From NCBI GenBank assembly GCA_012862575.1, contig BLSF01000089.1, positions 62,001-126,000 on the forward strand: DNA of 64,000 nucleotides. The letters run 5' to 3'. Positions 40,601 to 49,771 of the stretch are shown here, piece after piece. Every line of letters starts with the position of its first letter. Position 1 is the stretch's first letter. The DNA comes from Parietichytrium sp. I65-24A (Eukaryota; Sar; Bigyra; Thraustochytrida; Thraustochytriidae). The notes beneath the pieces are model-generated. The model had not been told where the DNA came from. It worked only from the letters and a program-made list of their open reading frames with translations, and did no database searches. The position numbers and the translations under genes were made by a program.

Positions 40601-42968
40601 AGCTCGAGCTGCTAAGGATGAGAATGATGAGAGTAGCTTTGAGTATTGCTTCGACGTGCTACAGATCGCCAACTCCCACGATTGGGCAGATACCAGGAAA
40701 GCCGCTCAGGAGGCCATGAAAGACCTCATGAGCAAGGCCCCTTGGTTTGGGAAGGCTAGAGTAAGCTCTATCATTCCAAGGTTGGTTGCAGATGACGAGA
40801 AGTCTTATGGCCGTGTTCTCGGCGCTGCTCAGCTGATGGGATGGACGAAGATAGTTCGTTGGATTGCGGGGGACTGGAACCTGATGGACGACTTTCTGCG
40901 TGCAGCTACTTTTGATGTCTCTGACGGCATCAAGAAGCTGCCCGAGGACAAGAGGAAAGAGGTCAACGAAGCAGTCCAGAAAGTGATTAGTATGGTTCTC
41001 AAGTCGTGGAGCACTGCTCCTTCGAACGAGAATCGCGACTACGAGGAGACAAGGGTCAAATTGATGAAAGACATTACCGATCAGTCGAAAACAAGTGGGC
41101 TAAGCTGGCGCCAACAGCTTATAGCATGCGTGTCTCTTATTACCCTTACGCGGCCAAGCGAAGACCCCGCCATTGACTCGGACATGCTCCAATGGGTTCT
41201 TAAGCGCGCACTTTCGGAAATGCTTCCTCTTCGCACCGCCGCGGTCTTTGTGTTGGTGCAGCTTGTCTCGAGATCCCCGGCAAAGCGTCAGAGCAATTTT
41301 ATGAAGCAGCTCGACCTTGCAAATGCTAGTCGCAATGGGGACGAGGACTCTACCTTTTTCCGATTGTTTTGCGACGCTCTGGCTCAAGACCACACCAACG
41401 CAAGCGTCTCCGTCGATGGCCCCAAGTCGGCCAAGCAAACAGAGTATTCTGCAAGCATTAACGACTTGCTTCGTTTGAGCCGATACCCTGGATCAAAGTT
41501 CTTTCCGAAGACTAGCTTGCATTCTCATTCCAAGAACTTTTCTGTGTCCCATAAACTCTTGGTGGAGCGCCTGACGGAGCTGTTGGGCTTCAAAGAAGCC
41601 ATGGCGGCTTTCATGCCAATTATTGAAAAGTACCTCTTTGAAAATGAGCACCTTGCCGAGCATCCTTCCAAGGTTTCGGCAGCAGCAGAAATCTTCAGTG
41701 GCTTGGCTTCTGTTGATACCGAGAGCGACCTGATGGAAGCTGTGAACAAGAAGTTTTTCGATTCTAGTCTCGAGTCTGCAGACGTCTGGCTCGACGCCTA
41801 CAGAATGTGCAGCAATGCCACCGTTCAGACCGAGGCGTTCGAATCGTTTGTGAATCGTCTCGAGCAATCCTTGAGTGATCGCGGCAATATGTCCAAAGCG
41901 GTTTTATCCTGCAATATTCTGCGAGCTTTGCGAACAATTACCTACGAAATCGATCCGAATACGATCTCGAAGTTGAGTATGGAGGCGCTTAGCATTTGTC
42001 AGAGCAAAACTGACCATCCGTACGAGAATGTGAGGAAGGAGATTGCAAAACTCTTTGCAACCATGTTCGAACGTATGGTGCAGGCAGACGGGCATGAATG
42101 GGTTTCGGATGTCGTATCGAAGCTCGTCGGCCAATGTAAGGATCTGAAGCGCGAGAAAGAGACGAGCCCAGATACTTGTATTCTTGAGACCGTCATGCTC
42201 ACTGCACTCTCGGTCGTTCTAAACGGTGGCTCCGCCCGAGACAAGTACACCTCGGCGTTTGTGCCAGTCATCCTCGGCGCTCAAGGGCATCCAAATATTG
42301 ACGTGAGCAAGCTTGCAAAGCCTGCGGGAGCTTGCATCGCAAGTTCCCAATTTGTTTCTCGGGAGGCCGCTATCGAGCTCACTAATACCATCTCGGACGC
42401 CGGGTTTGCACTCGAGGAGAATTGGTACGCGCGCCAGATGATGGCGCAGATGCTGAGCTCGATTCTTGTGATCAACAATACCACTCTGGGATACGCGGTG
42501 GGCCCCATTCATTGCCGCAAGGAGGTGGAGAAACTCTTGAGAGACCAGCAAGTAGAGGTCCAGAACAGCGCTAGCTCAGTGCTTACCCAGGTATTTTCCG
42601 GGTTTCCCGAGCGATCTCCGAGTTTGGAGGTCACGAAGGACCGATATTTGAAGCAGGCAAGAACGAAAATGAAGAAAGGCGAGGCGAAGACCGACGAAGG
42701 AAAAGAGCGGCTTAAGAAGCGCATGACCGGAGTCTTGGGCCTCGCTGCTCTTGTCCATGCTTTCCCGTACACTGTGCCATTTCCAGATGCCGTTGTGGCG
42801 CTCGCAAAGCGTGTTAGCGACCCAAGCCCTGTGGGGCCAAGCGCCAAACTCGCTGTACAGCAGTTTAAGCATACTCACACTGATTCTTGGGAGGAGGCAA
42901 AGACGCACTTTACCTCGGAAGAGCTTGAGGACCTCCAAGACGGAAGTTATTCTGGATCACATGCTTGA
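37689..42968 (+). CDS. PSME4: Proteasome activator PA200 / BLM10 homologue
   Basis: The frame encodes 1,759 residues in one uninterrupted exon, with an AGG-ATG-G start. PA200/Blm10 is a single-chain HEAT-repeat dome that caps the 20S proteasome and opens its gate. The helical-repeat character is visible throughout (for example VRGVQHSAQGALGHLAFVAP and VRKLEWSLMLLGALARVTG). The C-terminal segment (FKHTHTDSWEEAKTHFTSEEL) matches the family's conserved end domain. Length is close to the human protein (about 1,840). One oddity is that relatives end in a hydrophobic-Tyr-X tail (human YYA) that docks in the 20S alpha pocket, whereas this one ends SGSHA. Docking may use another surface, or the true 3' end may lie in an unseen exon. 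Confidence 0.93.
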   Translation: MANAERTHVIARALPWRSKHASKDALNDILVGLESNLREENVKGCISSCRKLGIYLDLKGLLTLEERESLLSLLFKWMFLDSTTTLTQIKLMKVVRRLIDKRYVGLKVDLQWRSLWKLLKEVHIRKDSPGEVASSSVRSAHAVELAGLCRAMRNYYNEAVIDEVCEEAYALMTDPLSKDMFLGQCILVQFVPSCKSTKFDKHIERWILTEWDKVEMCAEWDTAWLHLVRRALKWGGVAGLSPVAISCLYRRIMAGLRLGSPSGFAIPSRVTCPLYLTPYAPRSSSMVYAAKISVLLIGCGTATDYYSIPDGFDRLTPNSKEELEACLKQDERLSAGAIYLSRLLSSIQTLFHPSNSGRHSSNVASYAETLASAFCVRLGRDRVPEAFGTLEEMSHEDKAAFVSDLLPLLTMGLYSKVRGVQHSAQGALGHLAFVAPITVSKHFLPLVFGALDPNNLNQTHQAPAAIRILTVLIQPLLQVKPILAEHLAELLELTLPGLDSNDVTKTMTTCMLYQVVLSWVPIVDVDKFDFPSSTSFPSHDHSFAESYGVDDPEEEARFDEAPMRDAMWRSAPALVDWSLECLNRILQFIGNQIQRAKGGLAEQLDNAVFSSLALTARLLLSQMSPNVLRKASAKLNEWALTSMNLDAMREAKSLIRSYATSVMASQSPETVKDLIMTGLFEPLLSVALSKDTSVRKLEWSLMLLGALARVTGPHLPEYEAELMKVIDMSIEHEESKIRKLGGKILRRAMRGASEIYVPSRSSTGLLSERSPKSLATAAVSWAQPVDWKDTCTNVDWHIPTKNEKQLAENLRDKYLPASLEALDEALSNKSSTVLRAKLEVVFQVARGMAGFTIERSERLPVLEKMCNILPTIVEQRESDTVSHRRVMKIIRVLLTCFGANTSRQQKLKGRKLWFRFMRDAMSPRAYVAEKRARCTKGIVADREDWIVPRYHQLDDVQTLFQLQIHELSYEQARAAKDENDESSFEYCFDVLQIANSHDWADTRKAAQEAMKDLMSKAPWFGKARVSSIIPRLVADDEKSYGRVLGAAQLMGWTKIVRWIAGDWNLMDDFLRAATFDVSDGIKKLPEDKRKEVNEAVQKVISMVLKSWSTAPSNENRDYEETRVKLMKDITDQSKTSGLSWRQQLIACVSLITLTRPSEDPAIDSDMLQWVLKRALSEMLPLRTAAVFVLVQLVSRSPAKRQSNFMKQLDLANASRNGDEDSTFFRLFCDALAQDHTNASVSVDGPKSAKQTEYSASINDLLRLSRYPGSKFFPKTSLHSHSKNFSVSHKLLVERLTELLGFKEAMAAFMPIIEKYLFENEHLAEHPSKVSAAAEIFSGLASVDTESDLMEAVNKKFFDSSLESADVWLDAYRMCSNATVQTEAFESFVNRLEQSLSDRGNMSKAVLSCNILRALRTITYEIDPNTISKLSMEALSICQSKTDHPYENVRKEIAKLFATMFERMVQADGHEWVSDVVSKLVGQCKDLKREKETSPDTCILETVMLTALSVVLNGGSARDKYTSAFVPVILGAQGHPNIDVSKLAKPAGACIASSQFVSREAAIELTNTISDAGFALEENWYARQMMAQMLSSILVINNTTLGYAVGPIHCRKEVEKLLRDQQVEVQNSASSVLTQVFSGFPERSPSLEVTKDRYLKQARTKMKKGEAKTDEGKERLKKRMTGVLGLAALVHAFPYTVPFPDAVVALAKRVSDPSPVGPSAKLAVQQFKHTHTDSWEEAKTHFTSEELEDLQDGSYSGSHA

Positions 42969-44248
42969 TTTTCCACAATCCTTTCTGTACTGTAAAAGCA
43001 ATCAAGGCATTTACCGACCGGCGCCCCTGAGTGTCGTCTTCCATCTTCGTAAAATCTTGCCTTTTTAATGAACCCATGGCCGCCACACCACATGTTACTT
43101 TGGCCGGCGAGTACAAGTCTGGAACTCTGATGGGGCAATAAACTCTGACACATACACACACGGAGAATGGTCGAACGATGGTGTTCACTGGCGTTTGTAC
43201 GTGTACATAAGCCTAACAAACAGTCTTGTCCAAGGCACTTTTTAGAGCCATATATTGCCATATTCTTTTCAACTTTGACACGGACCCGATTGAGAAGAAT
43301 TTAGGTTTCCAACTTGATATTCCCACTTCAGTTCAACATTTTCTTATTCTATTGCAATGATTGATTGGTTGATTGATTGATTGATTGCTTTTTGATTGAT
43401 CAAGAACAGTCAATAATAATAAAAAAGACAATTGAAAAATTGACTTTTACAATGGTTCGCTTCTCTGATGTGTGAAATGTGAAAATCTTGGAAAGGTGAG
43501 GTAAAATGGTGATCGTAAACACTAAAGTTGATCATGCAGAAAACACTAAGTGGTTCAGATCGGCTGTTTGCAAAAAATATTCTATGCGCACAAGACTCTA
43601 TTTAAGCTATAATATACTATATAATAATATCTATCTATAAATTGAGTCTGGTATTGGATGATCCATTTGAAGTGAGCACCTTGTGCCACCCGGTTTAAGT
43701 TGCTAGGGCAGAAGATATCGATCGTGCTGCGAGATCGGGACGCCGTACTTTAAACAAACGGAGTGAAACCGCACTTTTTTGTGTGAGGGCGGTGAGAGGG
43801 CACGTGCGAGGCGGACGAGAGTGTGCACAGACACCAGCGGCGGGGACGGTTTCGCAGGAGCGCGCGCTGGATCAATTTAGTGAGCAGAGTGTGCGGTCCG
43901 CAATATCTCCAAAGTGTGTCCTCGGGGACACTTGGTGGCGGCGCGGTTTAAGTTTCGCGGAACGTTTCTGTGCAACGTCCAGAGTCAACTCGAAGAATCT
44001 GCTGAACTGCTCTTCGTTTGTGCGCAAAAGTAACTTGTACTTGGCATTTTGGAGACGCCGCAATTGCATTCCGTGATCAATTTGAGCCATTTGAGCCAAT
44101 TTGAGCTAATTTTGAAAGCGGTGGAAGATCGAATACGTTCCTGAAAAGCACTGGTCGCGCGTAGAATCTATTTATATGTTTGAAGGCTCTCAGAATTCAG
44201 GTTGTTTGGAGACTCGAGCGTGTTTGTGTTGAGAGCGTGACGGACAAG
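42969..44248. other. Spacer between PA200 and kinase genes
   Basis: About 1.3 kb, same-strand neighbours. It contains a GATT run at 43361 and an AT-rich patch near 43590-43650. Downstream, 43700-44100 is more GC-rich and probably includes the kinase leader. No gene is seen. Confidence 0.5.
43361..43391. repeat. (GATT)n microsatellite
   Basis: GATT tetramers run for about 30 bp. The same tetramer recurs near 24570-24615. Confidence 0.85.
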
Positions 44249-45676
44249 ATGGGCGACGAAACCGAAGATGTGCTTTCGTTCCGCATCAATCAGTACGAAG
44301 TTGGGCGCCTGCTCGGAGCAGGGGCTTTCGGCGATGTTCGACTTGGCAAAGGCAACGATGGGAAGGAGTTTGCGGTGAAATGCCTTTCGAGGAGCTTTTT
44401 GAAGAAGCAGCGCGAGTTCATCAAGTCTGGCGGTGGAAGGCCAAAGATTAAGACTGCTCTCGACGACGTGCAGCGTGAGATCGCCATTATGAAGAAGACG
44501 GAGCACCCCAATTTGGTGAATTTGATCGAGGCAATTGATGATGAGGCAAATGATTCGTTGTATATTGTGTTGGAGTACGTCACAGGGGGTCAGACCATGT
44601 ACTTCAACGGAGGTAAGAAGGCTTACTTTACGAAAGCCGGTGACGCTTACGAGGAGGACCGCGCCAGAGAACTGGCTTGTGACGTGATCGCTGGACTTCG
44701 ATATTTACACACTCAGGGTATCATCCATCGTGATCTCAAGCCAGAGAACTTGCTCTTGACCGACAAAGGCACGTGCAAAATCGCGGATTTTGGGATTGCG
44801 CAAAAGCTGGACATTGAAAAGCGCGACAGCGCGTCCATCACGAACATGCAAGGAACTCATCAGTTTATGAGTCCAGAGATGATTACCGAAGCCAAATACA
44901 ATGGCTACATGGTAGATATTTGGGCATTTGGCGTCTGCTTGTATTGCTTTGTGGCGTCAAACCTTCCATTCTGGGGTGACACGCCAGAGGAAGTCTTCAA
45001 AGCTATCACTGACAATGAGCTTGTCATTCCATCGAGTCTGTCTCCAGAGTTGAAGAACGCTCTGTCGCACATCTTAGAGAAAGATCCTGCGAAGCGATAC
45101 AGCATGAGCGACATTCTTTCTGATCCATTCTTTGAATGCGGCTCTGTGGAGGAGATTGAGACTGTGGAATTGACCGAAGACGACAAGATGAAGGCGATCA
45201 CCCCCAAGTTGGACTTTGCGCAAGCCGCAGCACTCAAGGTGAAAGTGAATCGGTGGAAGAAGAATGCCTCAGAGAGGAGCAAGCATTTCAGCCAGAGCTC
45301 AAAGAGTATGGGCACCGGGTCGGAGACATCGTCACCCTCACTGCCAGTGTCCACAGAAGACGAGGACGGTGCTGCTCTTAGTAAAGAGACTGAAAAGGTT
45401 GCAGATATTGATGACGTGGAATTGGACGTACCTAGTATCGCCCCTCAGAAGAAATCTGACTCCCCTAAGAAGGCTACCCAGGCAGCAAGCGCCGCCTCGC
45501 CGAAGAAGACGGCCTCCCCGAAGAAATCTTCTTCTTCCCCAGAAGCCGCACCCACTGCTGCTTCGGCAAACGAAGGTGGTGCATCAAATTCAAACGCGAA
45601 TGGTGAAAACGCAGCCCCGAAAGAGCAGCTAAAGCAGCCAAAGGATGACGCGAAAGCATGTTGCACAATCGTTTAA
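44249..45676 (+). CDS. CaMKK-like Ser/Thr protein kinase with C-terminal CaaX box
   Basis: The frame encodes 475 residues from the ATG at 44249 (AAG-ATG-G); the longer frame begins at a TTG. The kinase domain spans about 16-310: Gly loop GAGAFGDV (23-30), Lys44, HRDLKPEN with Asp162, Asp180-Phe-Gly, and MSPEM in the activation segment. An insert (GGGRPKIKTALDDV, 61-74) between the Lys strand and helix C, and the line HPNLVNLIEAIDD, are typical of Ca/calmodulin-dependent kinase kinases and plant GRIKs, which activate AMPK/SnRK1 kinases. The tail is low-complexity and rich in Ser, Pro, Lys and Ala. It ends CCTIV, so Cys472 forms a CaaX box with an adjacent Cys that could be acylated. This would tether it to membranes, which is unusual for the family. 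It converges with PAH. Confidence 0.9.
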   Translation: MGDETEDVLSFRINQYEVGRLLGAGAFGDVRLGKGNDGKEFAVKCLSRSFLKKQREFIKSGGGRPKIKTALDDVQREIAIMKKTEHPNLVNLIEAIDDEANDSLYIVLEYVTGGQTMYFNGGKKAYFTKAGDAYEEDRARELACDVIAGLRYLHTQGIIHRDLKPENLLLTDKGTCKIADFGIAQKLDIEKRDSASITNMQGTHQFMSPEMITEAKYNGYMVDIWAFGVCLYCFVASNLPFWGDTPEEVFKAITDNELVIPSSLSPELKNALSHILEKDPAKRYSMSDILSDPFFECGSVEEIETVELTEDDKMKAITPKLDFAQAAALKVKVNRWKKNASERSKHFSQSSKSMGTGSETSSPSLPVSTEDEDGAALSKETEKVADIDDVELDVPSIAPQKKSDSPKKATQAASAASPKKTASPKKSSSSPEAAPTAASANEGGASNSNANGENAAPKEQLKQPKDDAKACCTIV

Positions 45677-45925
45677 ATGAGATCTGTCTCTTAGCCTCTC
45701 GAGCTTCTTTCGAGCCGAAAAAAGTTTACAGAGCAAAAGTTAAGGAGAACTGTGTTTTTTTGCCTTTTCAAGTTGTTGTTGTTTTTGCCTTTTCAAATTG
45801 TAATTATCTGTGAAAGTTGAGGCGGCGTTGAGGCGGACTGTACGGCGCTCAACGAGAAACATAGAGCCAAGAAAGCACGCACGAAATGACGGCAGAATAC
45901 AATTATGTATGAATTATGCTCTTGC

Positions 45926-47433
45926 TTACAGAACTGTTGGGTACTCCTTTCGCTTGATCAACCTATCACAGTGAATGGTTTGGGTATATGGTAGGTACGA
46001 GACATGGAAAGGACGGACGACATGGTGGTCGCCAAAATCCTTGAGCTTATCCGCGGCATCCTTGAGGGACTCTGCAACAAAGTACTTTGGCTGGAAGGTG
46101 GTAATTGGGTAGTCTGTCTCGGCGGCAACAGCAGGGTCCCATGGAAGGTATTCAGGAGCGTCTTGGCCAGGTTTTTTCTCTGCGCAAGCATACTCGAGTT
46201 CGTCGAATGAAGAAAGAAGGCCGGCTCCGTAGGCCTTGAGATCTTTGCCTTCTTTGTAAACTCCAAACTCGATTGTGAACCAGTAGCAAGTTGCAAGGCG
46301 CTCGATATCGCGGTCGCTAGCACCAAGAGACGCAAGCCCGTACTGCTGGCTGAGGTTCGCAAAGTCAGGGTCCGCGAGAAGTGGTGCATGTCCCATCAAT
46401 TCGTGCACGACATCTGGCTCAGGAGTGTACAGCGGAGAGGAGTGATGCCTGATGTACTGTGTGGAGAAGAAGGTGCGGAAGGCAAGGGCGTTGAGGAAGT
46501 CGCGAGCCGAGAGAAGACCGGACACTGGGCGGAGCTGGAAGCCGGTGCACTTCTTCAAGAACTGCGACACGTCCTCAAGCTGTGGGATGTTGTCTGGGCC
46601 ATAGCCGCAGTTGTGCTCGAGCAAGGTGACGATCTGGTTGTACTCCTTGCAGGCATACTTTGGGACCATCTCGCGAAGCTTGTTGTAGACAATGCCCCAG
46701 GTCTCAATCTCCTCCTTGCTGTAGTCCACGCGAGGGATTTCCTGGCCAAATTTGTATGTTTTGGCGTTCTCCACAATCTTTTCGCGGCGCTCGCGATAGA
46801 CCTTGTCGTGGAAGCCTGGGTGGTCGCTCTCGAGCTCCTGCGTGGTGGGTGGGTGGGTGGATGGTGAACAACAATACGAGTTAGCAAAAGTCATAGCCGG
46901 GTGTTCCATCTCACGATAAAAGAAGCGGGGATGTGTGAACTTGATCAACTTACAGCTCCTGCATCCAATGTTTTTTGCGAGAAAGAGTCCAAGTCAGAGA
47001 TGTGTCGAGGGAACCAAGGTACAGTCTTCGCGCTGCACAACACAAGGTCGGTGCAGCTCTTCTCCAGGCTCGCGATGAGCTTTTTGACAACAGGGCCCTC
47101 CGGCTCGGCCTCAAAGTCCATGAAGAACTCAAACTTGGAGTTGTCAAACTTGCATGGGCGAGATTCGATGCGAGTCAAGTTGAGGTCATTCTTCCAAAAC
47201 AACCTCAAAACATCTTCAAGCGCGCCAGGGCGGTGCTCCACCTTGAATGTAAGGCTCGTTCTCTCCGGCTCTCCCGAGCTGATGCCGCTGTTCATCCGCG
47301 CCATGCCGGCATGCTTCACCTCGGTCGCCGGCTTCTCTTCCGCGCTGCTGGACATGAACCTCACCGACACCACCGCCCGCCGCTCAGCGCGCTGGCTGGC
47401 GCGAGCGAGACCTTGTGCAAACCTGCTCAGCAT
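45926..47433 (-). CDS. PAH: Phenylalanine-4-hydroxylase with ACT domain (2 exons)
   Basis: Exon 1 is 47433-46954 and exon 2 is 46837-45926; splicing out 116 nt gives 463 residues. The enzyme converts phenylalanine to tyrosine using O2, non-haem iron and a pterin. Residues 1-35 (MLSRFAQGLARASQRAERR...FMSSS) look like a mitochondrial presequence. An ACT regulatory domain follows (GALEDVLRLFWKNDLNLTRIESRP). The catalytic domain carries the iron ligands His305 and His310 (HELMGHAPL) and Glu350 (YWFTIEFG), with the same 40-residue gap from second His to Glu as in human PAH. The match to animal PAH is close throughout (ELESDHPGF, NIPQLEDVSQFL, GLLSSFDELEYA). The tail lacks the long tetramerisation helix of the animal enzyme. 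The intron falls at the ACT/catalytic junction. Confidence 0.96.
46838..46953 (-). other. Spliceosomal intron in PAH gene (116 nt, phase 0)
   Basis: GTAAGT at the donor and CCACGCAG at the acceptor join DAGA to ELESDHPGF. Human PAH has a near-identical junction sequence (YGAELDADHPGF), which fixes the splice sites. A run of CCCA repeats serves as the pyrimidine-rich tract. Confidence 0.95.
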
Positions 47434-47739
47434 TTTTCTGCCTGTCCTCTCGTCGCCCAAACTCAATCAACAGCAAAACAACAACTCCAACAACTCCAAC
47501 AACGTCCGAACGCTCAACAGTCTATCGCCGATTGGGGACTGCCTCTCAATTTCTCTATCTCTCTGTCTCTCTATCTCTCTTGGCTTCGGTGACATTGGTG
47601 ACATGCGTAGATTTGTGCATGCAAAGGGATCGACCACCAACAACTAGTTAGCCACTTCGAATTCGATAGCTCGCCGATATGCGCCGCCCTAGCCTCGGCT
47701 TCCACTACCGCCTTGCGCTACGCAGCGCACTCCGCAGTG

Positions 47740-47767
47740 AGTGAGTGAGTGAGAGAGAGAGAGAGAG
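47740..47767. repeat. GAGT / GA simple run
   Basis: GAGT tetramers pass into GA dinucleotides over about 28 bp. Confidence 0.8.
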
Positions 47768-48817
47768 GAGCCTACCTGGCCTCTCTGTTTGTTCCCATGT
47801 AACCAACCTAAAAGACTCCAAAGTATCCAAAGTCACGTTCAAACTTGAGCTCGGAAGGATGTTGCGAGGGTAACAGTCAAGCAAATGCGACATGGCGATC
47901 ATCGTGGCTGCCACATGATCGAGGGACGCGCTCGGAGAAGCTGCGCGCAGCTGCCCGGACGGACTCGGACCCGCGATGGACCGTGCGTGCATTACGTGCA
48001 TGGCGAGCATGTTCGCATTTCGAGGTTGGAAACACTGGGGAGGTAGGTTTGGTAATGGAGTTGGAAGTGGAAACGCAGCGCCAAACCAAGCGAGAACGTA
48101 AACGTAAACGCAAATATGATTGTGATTGTGATAGTGGCCGCTTGTGCCAGATGGAATCGAGTTCCTTTCTCTTTGCTCGTTGTTATAGAACCGGGAGGGC
48201 TTTCGCGCCCGCCGCGATTGGCTTGCATCTCCGCGCGACACCCGCTTCGCATTCCGCATTTTGCATTCCGAATTTTGCATTATACAGTTTACATTTTACA
48301 CTCCACAAGCCAAAGACAAAGACAAAGGCAAAGACAGAAATTGGCTTACAAAGCGAAGACCAGACCTCAGAACAATCAGAACTGAGAACTCACATCGATT
48401 TGATACCGACCGATTTAGAACATTTCCATCTCTCATATTTCTTTTCAAAAGCCATCAAAGAAAGGCAAGGCAGCTAGCCTTCTTTCTTTGTTTCTCTTCT
48501 TCGCAGTCACTGTTCGCATGCGATGTAATCTTAATTCAATTTTCTGTTCATGCATGATCATCGAAGTTACTGTTCTTTCAGATTCAGAAAACCATTCTCC
48601 CTTTAGTTGTCGTGAAAATTTTGATGGTGATGAAAGAGCATCACAGCCTCCAATTAGAGTATCCTCTATTCATGGCTACCGAGCTGGTGTTACAAAAGTT
48701 TTTCTCGACTAGCGGGTCCTATTGCAGAGCTTCGTGCATTGCGCTATTCGGAGGCGCATCCGGGCTTTCGCCTTTATGAGAAATTTCTTCGTCCTTTCAC
48801 CTTCGCCATTCGATCTG

Positions 48818-48840
48818 AGTTCTGAATTCTGAATTCTGAA
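48818..48840. repeat. (GAATTCT)3 array, copy 2
   Basis: Tandem TGAATTC units are flanked by CTGAACTG, the same flank as at 14258-14281 (TTCTGAACTG), suggesting a shared dispersed element rather than independent slippage. Confidence 0.88.
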
Positions 48841-48997
48841 CTGCTTTTATCCGAAGACACCCTTACGGATACTCGAGTTCCGGCTCCAGAGCTACAGTCA
48901 CTGTGGGAGCTCTGTATAGTCACCGTCGCCATGCGATCTGCTTTTATACGCGGACGCCATGAGCTCTGCATCCACCAAGTTATTCATTATGAACATC

Positions 48998-49027
48998 ATT
49001 CTGAATTCTGAATTCTGAATTCTGAAT
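48998..49027. repeat. (GAATTCT)4 array, copy 3
   Basis: Four 7-bp TGAATTC units in tandem lie about 180 bp from the preceding copy. Confidence 0.9.
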
Positions 49028-49737
49028 TTTATAGATACGAATGGGATTGGAGCGTGGCTGTGATGGGTTTGATGAGCACATTGGATCGTGTATGTGTATT
49101 ATGGGAATCATGGGCGGTGAAGATGTAGCAGATAAAGTAGCAGCGAGGAGTGCAGGCCGAGGACGCAGAGCGTGGCACTCGCGGTGAGCGGGTGTGGAGG
49201 AAAGCGATGCTATTCTTTGACCGTCTTTGACTTGGCGCCATGATTCTTTTCACATATGTCTGGCCTTTACTTGCAGTGCGAGGCGTTCATCGTTGAACGG
49301 ATTGACTGTGAAAGCAGGACGGCAATCCCCCTTTGCTTTCGTGAGTACCTTATCTCATCCATCTTATTAATCCTGGCGTGGGATTTTCTGCAATGTCTTG
49401 TGCAGTTCCCATCGTTGACAATCGGCCGAGCCTGAGTCATCCGACTCGAACACCCATGCGCCATGCGCTGAGGCGGCTCTTCTCTCGCCCATTCCGAGCG
49501 AACGTCGTCTGGTGCGAGGCACAGATTACTGCAGCTCGGCGTCTCGAGGCGGTGAGTTTCACTCTTTCATGAGCACCTCACCTCGTCGCCACAATGAACA
49601 TTTTCAAGTACTGACACTCGTGTGCATTGCACTGCAACGGCAGACGTTCCTGCGATTGTCGCCATGGGCGATCTGGAAAACAACGGTACCAGCTTGACCA
49701 ATTGGCTGCCTTCCACCCTAACCTCGTGAGGCGCCAT

Positions 49738-49771
49738 CAATGCCATCAGTGCCATCAGTGCCATCAAGGTG
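49738..49771. repeat. GCCATCAGT 9-bp repeat
   Basis: Three to four 9-bp units (TGCCATCAG) run in direct tandem. Confidence 0.85.
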
